Of a DNA stretch of 64,000 nt, positions 26,044 to 33,456 are shown in pieces. The notes below the pieces were generated by a model. It made no database searches. It was not told the DNA's origin and was given only the letters and a program-made list of their open reading frames with translations. Position numbers and translations under genes: made by a program. Within the stretch, counting starts at the first letter, position 1. Each line of letters opens with the position of its first letter. The DNA is from RI-106 sp964496875 (GTDB lineage: Bacteria; Cyanobacteriota; Vampirovibrionia; Obscuribacterales; Obscuribacteraceae): assembly GCA_964496875.1 (NCBI GenBank), contig CAZCBH010000003.1, forward strand, positions 1 to 64,000, written 5' to 3'.

Positions 26044-27483
26044 ATGTCAAGATTCTGTATCTGCGTCCTAGCAGCAGTCCTAATCGCTTTAGCTCCGGCT
26101 CTATCCACAGGAGCCCAGACCAAAACCAGCCTTTTTCTGGTCAAGCCCTATGTGCAACTGGGCAACAATCCGGACCATTCTAATAAGCTTGAGATTCTCT
26201 GGTTCAGCCAGAAGAAGAGTGGTTTCAAGCTCTTTTTCAGGGAAGCCGATTCTACCGCCGACACCCCCTGGAAGCAGTCCGAGAATCTTCGCATAACATT
26301 GCAGCCCACCTCCCAGATCAAGCCTTATTATCGCTACTCCGGCTCTATAGAGAGCAGCGCTCCCGGTCGCGAAGTCGAATACAGGGTTGATTTTGCAAAG
26401 AAGACACTCTTCAAGAAAGTCGTCACTTCCAGAAAGTCGAAAGAACAAAGTTATACCTTCGCTCTGGCCGGAGACGTTGGTGCCGGCTCATTCGGTCAGA
26501 AAGGCAATACCTTCCAGATCCATAAACTGAAACCGGATCTCTACCTCATTCCCGGAGACATCGCCTATAACAGGGGCAAGGTAGAAGACTATCTCCTGCG
26601 CTTCTTTCCTTTCTTGAATTCAGAAAGTGCGGCGGCCAACCGTGGGGCTCCACTTCTTTCCGAAACCATCACCGCCACCGCCATCGGCAACCACGACATC
26701 GCCCTCACCAACCAGTGGACCGGAGTCGATTTCACCAGCTACCCTGATGCCCTGGGCTATTATCGCTTCTGGTCTCAACCTTTGAACGGACCGAAACGCA
26801 GGGTCAACGAAAGAAACACCACCATCATCCGGGGCGATGCCAGAGCTCAGCTCAATTTTGTCAAAGCGGCAGGTGAGCGTTTTCCTCGCATGGCAAACTA
26901 TTCTTTCGACTTCGGCAACTCTCACTGGCTGGTGATAGATGCCAATCCATATATGAACTGGACAGATCAAGAAATGAGAAACTGGGTCGAAAAGGATCTG
27001 CGTACTACAAAAGCAGCCTGGAAATTCGTACTCTGCCATCAGCCAGGCTTCAGTATAGACAACAACCATTGGGTCGAACAGCGAATGAGATTGCTCTCGC
27101 AAATCTTCGAACAGTGCGGTGTGGACATCGTTTTCTCCGGTCACGCCCATACTTATCAAAGAAGCTATCCGCTAAAGTTCACTCCTCAAAAGACAGCGAA
27201 CACCAACGCCGATGGCACCGTATCCGGTGATTTCATTCTCGACCGAGACTTCGACGGCGCCAGGGTCACCCGACCCAGAGGAGTGCTATATATAGTATCC
27301 GGCGCCGGGGGCGCATCCCTTTATAGAAAAGGTCTTCTGCCGGCCTCGGAAACCCTGTTCAATTTCAAATTCTTGAACCAGAAACACTCTTTCACCTTTT
27401 GCAAGGTGGAGGATGATAACATCGAACTCCGCCAGATTGACTGCGACGGAGAAGAGATAGACAGAATCAGAATCACTAAATGA
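26044..27483 (+). CDS. Exported metallophosphoesterase, purple acid phosphatase-like
   Basis: A Sec signal peptide (about 1-24, ending STGAQ) precedes an N-terminal beta-sandwich domain like that of purple acid phosphatases. The calcineurin-type catalytic domain has its metal-binding motifs in order: ALAGDVGAGS, PGDIAYN, TAIGNHDIA, VLCHQPGF and FSGHAHTYQRSYP. It probably hydrolyses phosphate esters in the periplasm. No ribosome-binding site is visible before the ATG, and the tRNA gene lies only 20 nt upstream, so its transcript may come from the tRNA promoter. The TMEM14-like gene follows 15 nt later. Confidence 0.87.
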   Translation: MSRFCICVLAAVLIALAPALSTGAQTKTSLFLVKPYVQLGNNPDHSNKLEILWFSQKKSGFKLFFREADSTADTPWKQSENLRITLQPTSQIKPYYRYSGSIESSAPGREVEYRVDFAKKTLFKKVVTSRKSKEQSYTFALAGDVGAGSFGQKGNTFQIHKLKPDLYLIPGDIAYNRGKVEDYLLRFFPFLNSESAAANRGAPLLSETITATAIGNHDIALTNQWTGVDFTSYPDALGYYRFWSQPLNGPKRRVNERNTTIIRGDARAQLNFVKAAGERFPRMANYSFDFGNSHWLVIDANPYMNWTDQEMRNWVEKDLRTTKAAWKFVLCHQPGFSIDNNHWVEQRMRLLSQIFEQCGVDIVFSGHAHTYQRSYPLKFTPQKTANTNADGTVSGDFILDRDFDGARVTRPRGVLYIVSGAGGASLYRKGLLPASETLFNFKFLNQKHSFTFCKVEDDNIELRQIDCDGEEIDRIRITK

Positions 27484-27498
27484 AAAGAAGGTGAAACG

Positions 27499-27852
27499 AT
27501 GAGCGAAATCCTCAGCAATATCGTCCCGATAACAAGGTACATCATTCTAGCCACGGCAGTGCTGGTAGCAATAGGCGGCTTGATAGGCTTTTTGAAAGCG
27601 CAGAGCATGCCTTCTCTAATTGCCGGCGTAGCCAGCGGTGTGCTGACCGCGGGCGCCTTCGGTCTTACTTTTGTCGATATGAAACTTGGAATGGCAGCCG
27701 CTTTTGTGCTCATGGTCATTCTAGAATCACTCTTCGCGATACGCATGGCAAAATCCAAGAAATTCATGCCTGCCGGATTGATGCTTCTAATCACATCGAC
27801 AACAGGGGTTCTTGTTCTGCTCTCCCTGCTCTCCTTATTCGAGCTGGTTTAG
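27499..27852 (+). CDS. TMEM14 family small membrane protein
   Basis: The 117-residue protein has four membrane helices and the family's GGLIGFLKAQSMPSLIAGVASGVL segment, followed by KLGMAAAFVLMVILESLFAIR and a conserved KFMPAGLML. TMEM14 proteins are widespread in cyanobacteria and eukaryotes, with a fatty-acid or small-molecule export role suggested for the plant members. AAGGTG lies upstream of the ATG. It is probably cotranscribed with the phosphatase and ends 7 nt before the convergent aminotransferase. Confidence 0.8.
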   Translation: MSEILSNIVPITRYIILATAVLVAIGGLIGFLKAQSMPSLIAGVASGVLTAGAFGLTFVDMKLGMAAAFVLMVILESLFAIRMAKSKKFMPAGLMLLITSTTGVLVLLSLLSLFELV

Positions 27853-27858
27853 CAAGAG

Positions 27859-29040
27859 TCAGCCAACTTTAAGTTCCGCTTTCAGCAGTCTCTGCCGGGC
27901 AGCGGCCAGGGTCTCATCCCTGCGGCTGAAACAGAAGCGAATATACTTTCTGCCTTCTTCTTTATCGGCAAAGAAGCTGGAGCCTGGCACCACCGCCACC
28001 CCTACTTCCTTGACCAGATGCCTGGTCATGGCAAGATCATCTTCAAAACCGAATTTGCTTATATCAGAGAAAATGTAATAGGCCCCCTTCGGCTTGAAAT
28101 AATCGAAGCCGGTCTCCTCCAGCATTGAGAGCATGATCTCCCTTCTATGCTTATATTCGGCCGCCAGCTCTTCATAAAAAAGCTTAGAAAGATTGACCGC
28201 ATGGGCACCGGCTCTCTGTAAGGGGGCCGGCGCTCCCACAGTGAGAAAGTCATGCACTTTGCGAATCGGCAGAGTCAGCTCCGGACAGGCAATGGCCCAA
28301 CCCACTCGCCATCCGGTAACACTGTAGGTTTTGGACAGACTGTTGATGGTGACGGTGAGATCCTGCATACCGTCTATTGAAGCAAGAGCCACGTGAGAAG
28401 CGTCATCATAGAGAATATGCTCATAGATTTCGTCGGTTATCGCCACCACTCCCCACTTCTTACAGAGATTTGCGATTGCGGTCAACTCCTCTTTCGAGAA
28501 TACTTTACCGGTGGGGTTATGGGGTGTATTGACGATAATCGCCCGGGTCTTATCGGAGAAAGCCGCGGCAAGCTCCGCCTCATCGAAACTCCAGTCTGGT
28601 GCTCTCAATTTGACATAGCGAGGCGAGGCACCGGAGAGAATGGCGTCAGGACCGTAGTTTTCATAGAAAGGCTCGAAAACGATCACCTCTTCGCCCGGGT
28701 CTACTAATGCGAGCATCACGGCAATCATCGCTTCGGTGGCACCACAAGTTACGGTGATCTCTCTTTCACAATCTACGTCTATGCCGAGATAAGATTTCGA
28801 CTTGGCCGAAATAGCCTCCCTCAAAGCCTTGTCGCCCCAGGTTATGGCGTATTGATTGATATCGTCATTGAGAGCGTCTATCGCAGCCGTTTTCAATTGG
28901 TCGGGACAGGGAAAGTCCGGCAGACCCTGGGCCAGATTGACTGCTTTATGCTCGGCGGCAAGACGCGACATCTCGCGAATAACCGACTCTTTAAACTGTT
29001 TCGCTTTTTCGGAAGCTGTTTTGACTAATTCTGGCTGCAT
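27859..29040 (-). CDS. Class I/II pyridoxal-phosphate aminotransferase
   Basis: The 393-residue chain is a fold-type I aminotransferase related to aspartate, methionine and kynurenine aminotransferases. It shows NLAQGLPDFPCP, the PLP-phosphate region TCGATEAM, NTPHNPTGKVF, ITDEIYEHILYDD, and the Schiff-base lysine in NSLSKTYSVTGWRVGW. The substrate cannot be fixed from these motifs. GGAAGAG precedes the ATG. Confidence 0.9.
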   Translation of the reverse strand: MQPELVKTASEKAKQFKESVIREMSRLAAEHKAVNLAQGLPDFPCPDQLKTAAIDALNDDINQYAITWGDKALREAISAKSKSYLGIDVDCEREITVTCGATEAMIAVMLALVDPGEEVIVFEPFYENYGPDAILSGASPRYVKLRAPDWSFDEAELAAAFSDKTRAIIVNTPHNPTGKVFSKEELTAIANLCKKWGVVAITDEIYEHILYDDASHVALASIDGMQDLTVTINSLSKTYSVTGWRVGWAIACPELTLPIRKVHDFLTVGAPAPLQRAGAHAVNLSKLFYEELAAEYKHRREIMLSMLEETGFDYFKPKGAYYIFSDISKFGFEDDLAMTRHLVKEVGVAVVPGSSFFADKEEGRKYIRFCFSRRDETLAAARQRLLKAELKVG

Positions 29041-29097
29041 GCTCTTCCATCTCTCGAACGGGAAAGATGTCGATCATACACTCCTTACAACACAATT

Positions 29098-29343
29098 TCA
29101 GACAGGGAATTTGAGCCTGCGCATCATGCAGCCTTCCTCGAAAAACCGCGACTGCCCCACCACGGTTACATAACAACCATCGCGAGAGAAAGCCTGACTG
29201 ACCCGCATCGCCAGACCGACGCGCTCCAACTCCAGATTAAGACTGTGTACTAGATCTTCCACCCCGGATGCCGCTGCAGCTCGCTTGAACTCTGCCTCGA
29301 ATTCATCTACTAAGCCGACTTTGAGAAGATTGACTAGTGGCAT
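29098..29343 (-). CDS. Small hypothetical protein
   Basis: I do not recognise this 81-residue product. It has an amphipathic N-terminal helix (LLKVGLVDEFEAEFKRAAA), a second helix and two short strands (CYVTVVGQSRFF). AGG lies close upstream of the ATG at 29343. It is upstream of the aminotransferase on the same strand with a 57-nt gap. Confidence 0.55.
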   Translation of the reverse strand: MPLVNLLKVGLVDEFEAEFKRAAAASGVEDLVHSLNLELERVGLAMRVSQAFSRDGCYVTVVGQSRFFEEGCMMRRLKFPV

Positions 29344-29429
29344 TTACCTGGCTCCAAGCATCGGAATCAAGGCAATATTAGCAGTGTCGCCCGCACACCA
29401 CCATGGGGGAAACACCACGAAATACGATA

Positions 29430-30422
29430 TCAAAGGCGGGCCATCATCGCCACGGTCTGACGTAGAATCGAAATCTCTTCCCAGGCCGGATCAAGACGAG
29501 TAGCCCTGTCAAGCGCGGTCTGGCTCTCAAAGACATCTCCCTTTATGGCATGGGCCCTGGCTTTATGCAAATAGGCCGAAATATAGCCAGGGTTAATCGA
29601 GACTATTCTTTCGAGCAAATCGAGAGCCTCTTCTACTTCTCCATCCTGAATGCGCTGGATTGCGTACTGCTCGAGAGCCCATTCGAATTCGGGATAATCC
29701 TCGACCAGTAAGCGATAAGCCTCCCGGGCTTCTTTCCCCCTGCCCAGACTGCTTAGACGGCGGGCATCTATAAAACGCTTGACGGCAAGATATGGAACGG
29801 GATGCAAAGGGACTTTGGTCAGCAAAAGCTTCTCTGCCGCTTCCCTCTCCGGACCGCTGGAAACCAGTTCGAGCACCTGCGCAAGAGCATCCCTCGCCTG
29901 CTCCGGCCAGAAAAGCGCCAGGTAACGCTTACCCAGCCCTAGATAATCGATGGCTTTCAAGCCCTGGGGCACCTCCCTGGAGGGATGGGTAGCCACTATC
30001 ACCGAGTGCACCAGGGTAGATAAGGTGGCACCGGCTTTTTCTCCCAAAAGCCTTGCCGACTCTTCCACGCCGAATTTCAAGATCCGGAAGAATTGATGAG
30101 GAGCCAACAACTGATCGGCTCTTTCATTGGTCTCTTGAATTCGAAAGCCGAAATCACGAAGAATTCGCCTGGTGCCGCCCATGAACTCCGCCGAAAAAGA
30201 GACCCCTTCATCGAGGTTATCCAGAAGTTTGCGCAAAAAGCCGAGATCGGCTTCACTGATGTTCTCCAGAGGCGTGCCGTCGAAATCATCTTTATCACCT
30301 GCCAGGGCAAGCCTGCCTGCTTTGATGCATTGCCGGACATTGCCCATGAGATGATACTGAAGAGCCAATTTGCAATAGGATCTGGGACTCAATCCGGCTG
30401 GCGGCGATTCGGGTAGGACCAT
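29430..30422 (-). CDS. TPR-containing protein
   Basis: The 330-residue cytoplasmic protein has an N-terminal TPR-like helical pair (SYCKLALQYHLMGNVRQCIKAG) and clear TPR units in its last 130 residues (ALDLLERIVSINPGYISAYL, FESQTALDRATRLDPAWEEI). The middle is helical and unfamiliar. It lies 6 nt downstream of the SpoIID-domain gene on the same strand, so it is likely part of that transcript. Confidence 0.8.
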   Translation of the reverse strand: MVLPESPPAGLSPRSYCKLALQYHLMGNVRQCIKAGRLALAGDKDDFDGTPLENISEADLGFLRKLLDNLDEGVSFSAEFMGGTRRILRDFGFRIQETNERADQLLAPHQFFRILKFGVEESARLLGEKAGATLSTLVHSVIVATHPSREVPQGLKAIDYLGLGKRYLALFWPEQARDALAQVLELVSSGPEREAAEKLLLTKVPLHPVPYLAVKRFIDARRLSSLGRGKEAREAYRLLVEDYPEFEWALEQYAIQRIQDGEVEEALDLLERIVSINPGYISAYLHKARAHAIKGDVFESQTALDRATRLDPAWEEISILRQTVAMMARL

Positions 30423-30428
30423 GATTCC

Positions 30429-31738
30429 TCACTTTATCTTTGAACCGGGGAAATAATATTCTAATATCTCCCGATAGCTTTTTCCAAGCCCGGCCAGCCT
30501 GTTTGCCCCCCACTGGCAGAGCCCGACTCCGTGACCTGCACCGGAGGAGACAATCTCTATCTTGTCTTTTGTAGATTTTATAGCAAACCGGGTACCCGGC
30601 ACCCGGCTCCAGCCAAGACCCCGCCCCAGCTTCAGCCAGGTTTGATAGCAGGACAGTTCTTGATTGCCTACCTGTACAGATTTAGGACGACCGGCCAAAT
30701 CTTGCCCCAGCACTACCGGCAGTGCGCCACCGAAGATCTCCGTAACTTTCCTTCTGTCGACCACACTGACTTTGTTTCGGTAAAAAGGAGACCCCTTACA
30801 GTGTTTACACTCGACCGCTTTCAAGTAAGAGAGGTCGTCTCCGTCGGGCCGAAAAAGGTCGTCTCCATTAGAAGTAAAACCGGCACAAGTAGAGTGATAG
30901 TAGGGAAGCACCAACCGTCCTTTGTAATAGAGCCTGTCTTTAAATACACTATCGACCAGAACTCGGTCGCTCTCCCTGACCCGACCACAGCCGGTATAGA
31001 GCTCCGACTTGGTCGAATCACCAATCGCTCTTTGATCTGGCAGAAACTCGAGTCTTGTCAAAGTAAGCACCGCCAGCGCCTTTCTAGCTTCCAGCGCAAA
31101 GTCCCGAGGCAATTCACTGGCGACTATACCGTAGACGAACTCTCGAACAGGAACCTCATTCAAGACATNNNNNNNNNNNNNNNNNNNNNNNNNNNNNNNN
31201 NNNNNNNNNNNNNNNNNNNNNNNNNNNNNNNNNNNNNNNNNNNNNNNNNNNNNNNNNNNNNNNNNNNNTCACTGGCGACTATACCGTAGACGAACTCTCG
31301 AACAGGAACCTCATTCAAGACATCAAGGCTGGGTCTACCCGCCGCCGTCCCCGAGCGCACCACGACGATACCGCGATAATTGCAGGCTGACCGTCCCGGA
31401 AAGACTATACGCATCCCACGGGAGCTCGACTCTTCCATCACTATTCGAGAGCCGCGCAAGATAAGGGTTTTGGATCTTCCGCCTTTCCGCACCGCATACA
31501 GTGCCACTCGCCCACCTTCCGCTTCGACGGTATAAACGGCTCCGGCAAAAGCTATATCTCTGGATACCGGCTCGATTATCTTGATTCCACCAGCCAGTTG
31601 CAGCTTGGGCACGCCGGCCCGGGCTTCGAAAAGCCTGACCTTGACATATCTGGGAATAGAATAAACCGGCTCTGCCCATAAAAAAATCAACAGAAAGCTG
31701 GCAAGAAAAAAGCGAATCAAGGCCAGATTCAAGGCCAT
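30429..31738 (-). CDS. SpoIID/LytB-domain protein, interrupted only by an assembly gap
   Basis: SpoIID-type proteins are lytic transglycosylases or binders that act on denuded peptidoglycan. After a signal peptide (FFLASFLLIFLWAEPVYS), the domain shows LNEVPVREFVYGIVASELPR, YHSTCAGFTSN and the C-terminal SSGAGHGVGLCQWGANRLAG with EILEYYFPGS. The frame is broken by 100 N at 31169-31268, but 55 nt on each side are identical. Removing the N run and one copy (155 nt) restores one continuous frame of 384 residues. The start overlaps the end of the transpeptidase gene by 10 nt, suggesting translational coupling. The catalytic Glu in ASELP is present. Confidence 0.88.
31114..31168. repeat. Contig-end overlap, left copy (55 nt)
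   Basis: This 55-nt sequence is identical to 31269-31323 on the other side of the N run. Exactly 55 nt of shared ends next to exactly 100 N is the mark of two contigs that overlap by one k-mer but were scaffolded rather than merged. It is an artefact, not a biological repeat. Confidence 0.93.
31169..31268. other. Assembly gap of 100 N
   Basis: The run of exactly 100 N is a placeholder of unknown length. Because the flanking sequences are the same 55 nt and the reading frame closes when they are merged, the true gap is probably minus 55 nt. Confidence 0.98.
31269..31323. repeat. Contig-end overlap, right copy (55 nt)
   Basis: This is the second copy of the 55-nt contig end, identical to 31114-31168. 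Both encode the same stretch, LNEVPVREFVYGIVAS, of the SpoIID-domain protein. Confidence 0.93.
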
Positions 31739-32679
31739 TGAACTGCCAGAAGCCTCTTGCCGGCGAGCGGCACGGCGCTATCGTGACTGGTGCCGACCGG
31801 AGCGAAAAGCGAAAAGGCATGGCGCGGTTTTTCGTAGGGAAAGAAGCCTATGATCCAGGACTGGAATTTGTTTCCATGGCCAACGGTTCCGGTTTTGACC
31901 GCAAGGTGGAGCTTGTTTGCTGGATCTATCGCCTCTGCCGTGCCTCCTTTGGACGCGGCAAGTCTCATACCCTGCTTCAGTCGCTTGAAAGTCTCGGGAG
32001 ACAAATCCAGCTTGATCGCCTCTCCCTTCATATCGGACATTTCGGCCGAGCGTAAATAGGGAATCTCTCCATCCCGGGCAATAAGCGCTGAAAGACGCAG
32101 CAGTTGCAAAGCCGAGGGGCGAAGATGCTTGTCCAGACCAAGGGCATAGTCGATAACACTATCGGAGATTTTATCCGGATCAGGAAATTCGCCGGGAGGC
32201 TGACCGGAAACAGGCTTATCGAGCCGAAACTTCTCGGCGTAGCCAAGCAGAGTAGCTGAACCGATGCGAGAGGAGACTTTGGCAAAATAGACATTACAGG
32301 AGAGCGCCAGGGCTTCCTCCACCGAAAGCAGACCATGGGCTTTGGGACACTTGTACTTCTGGAAACCGAACTGAGCAAGGCCGGTACATTCGATTTTTTC
32401 GTTTGGATTAAGTGCGCCTTCTTCGAGAACACAGGCGGCAGTGACGAGCTTCATCACCGAACCCGGTCTCTGGACCGGAATGTCGAGCCCGGTCGGAAAA
32501 CCTATATTGCCGTTATCTAAATCAGCCCAGAAAAACTTCTCGTCCTGTTTAATCGGCGCTCTTGCCTGGGCTCCGCCCTCCAGCATGGAGCCGGAACCGA
32601 ACCCGAACATGGACTTTATGAACCGTCTGCGGTTCAGATCCTTCGGTTTGCTTTTTTCATTCGGACTGGAATCTACCAT
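31729..32679 (-). CDS. Stand-alone penicillin-binding transpeptidase domain, possibly Tat-exported
   Basis: The 316-residue protein has the three active-site motifs of penicillin-interacting transpeptidases: SVMK with nucleophile Ser74 (in QRPGSVMKLVTAA), SCN at 127-129, and KTG at 262-264 (LAVKTGTVGHG). It is much shorter than class B penicillin-binding proteins and has no dimerisation domain. The N-terminus carries NRRRFIK, a good twin-arginine motif, followed by a weakly hydrophobic stretch and AQARA, a plausible cleavage site. I start at the ATG at 32679 because AAGGTGG lies upstream; a GTG at 32691 is possible. It is the first gene of the SpoIID-TPR run. A penicillin-hydrolysing role cannot be excluded. 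Confidence 0.85.
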   Translation of the reverse strand: MVDSSPNEKSKPKDLNRRRFIKSMFGFGSGSMLEGGAQARAPIKQDEKFFWADLDNGNIGFPTGLDIPVQRPGSVMKLVTAACVLEEGALNPNEKIECTGLAQFGFQKYKCPKAHGLLSVEEALALSCNVYFAKVSSRIGSATLLGYAEKFRLDKPVSGQPPGEFPDPDKISDSVIDYALGLDKHLRPSALQLLRLSALIARDGEIPYLRSAEMSDMKGEAIKLDLSPETFKRLKQGMRLAASKGGTAEAIDPANKLHLAVKTGTVGHGNKFQSWIIGFFPYEKPRHAFSLFAPVGTSHDSAVPLAGKRLLAVQWP

Positions 32680-32781
32680 TTTTTTAACCACCTTTTATCC
32701 GGCGGTCAACTTCCTGTTCGCACTAGCTTATCTCGACCCATTCATAATAGACTGAAAGGCGCAATTTTTTCTTGAGAGCTT

Positions 32782-33456
32782 ATGCATACTCTTCTAATCG
32801 TCCTCATACTATCTGCATGCATTCTCCTGGCCGCCAGCTACGACGGAGGCTCGGAAAACAACCGCCCGGTAGTAAATTCTTCTGTAATATCCTCCAATCT
32901 GGATAACAAGAAAGATTGCTCGAAAGCCCAAAAAGAACAAGCCGGTCTCACCCGAATAGCCATGGCGGTTCTCGAAAACCATTTCGCCGCAGGCGGCGAA
33001 AGAGCCACCCTTGCCGATTTATCAGAGTCTTTCGAAGTTCCGACCAACTACAAAATTCCTGCCGGTCTTTTTGTCACCTTTTACAAAGACGGCAAGACCA
33101 GAGCCTGCTGGGGCTCGGTCCAACCGATTCACCCGGATCTTGTCAAGGCGACGGTCTACACAGCCGAGGACGCGCTCAATAAAGAATACCGGCACCGCCC
33201 GATAACCAGGGCAGAATTAAAAGATATCAAGGCACAGGTAACAGTGATTAGACAATCGGTGCCGATTGGCTCACACCATGAGCTCAATCCTCTTCACGAC
33301 GGTTTATTGCTGAAAGCGAGGGGAAAAGGAGCGGTTATCCTGCCGGGAGAAGCATCGGATCCACATCATCAAATTGTCATGGCCAGACTAAAAGCAGGGG
33401 TAAGGCCAGTAGAGAGTTGTGAACTATATAGGTTGAAGACGGATGTCTACAAATAA
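32782..33456 (+). CDS. AMMECR1-domain lipoprotein
   Basis: Residues 1-13 are a lipoprotein signal with lipobox LSAC, so the protein should be lipidated at Cys13 and exported. From about residue 55 it matches the AMMECR1 fold: IPAGLFVTFYKDGKTRACWGSV, ATVYTAEDALNKEYRHRPIT, ELKDIKAQVTVI and a C-terminal VMARLKAGVRPVESCELYRL. AMMECR1 proteins are normally cytoplasmic and of uncertain function; an exported version is unusual. Its last 14 nt overlap the start of the alpha-2-macroglobulin gene, so the two are probably translationally coupled. Confidence 0.82.
   Translation: MHTLLIVLILSACILLAASYDGGSENNRPVVNSSVISSNLDNKKDCSKAQKEQAGLTRIAMAVLENHFAAGGERATLADLSESFEVPTNYKIPAGLFVTFYKDGKTRACWGSVQPIHPDLVKATVYTAEDALNKEYRHRPITRAELKDIKAQVTVIRQSVPIGSHHELNPLHDGLLLKARGKGAVILPGEASDPHHQIVMARLKAGVRPVESCELYRLKTDVYK

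Noticed and set aside
31114..31323. Biological direct repeat or frameshifted pseudogene at the SpoIID locus
   Set aside because: Exact 55-nt identity on both sides of exactly 100 N, and restoration of the frame on merging, show a scaffolding artefact.
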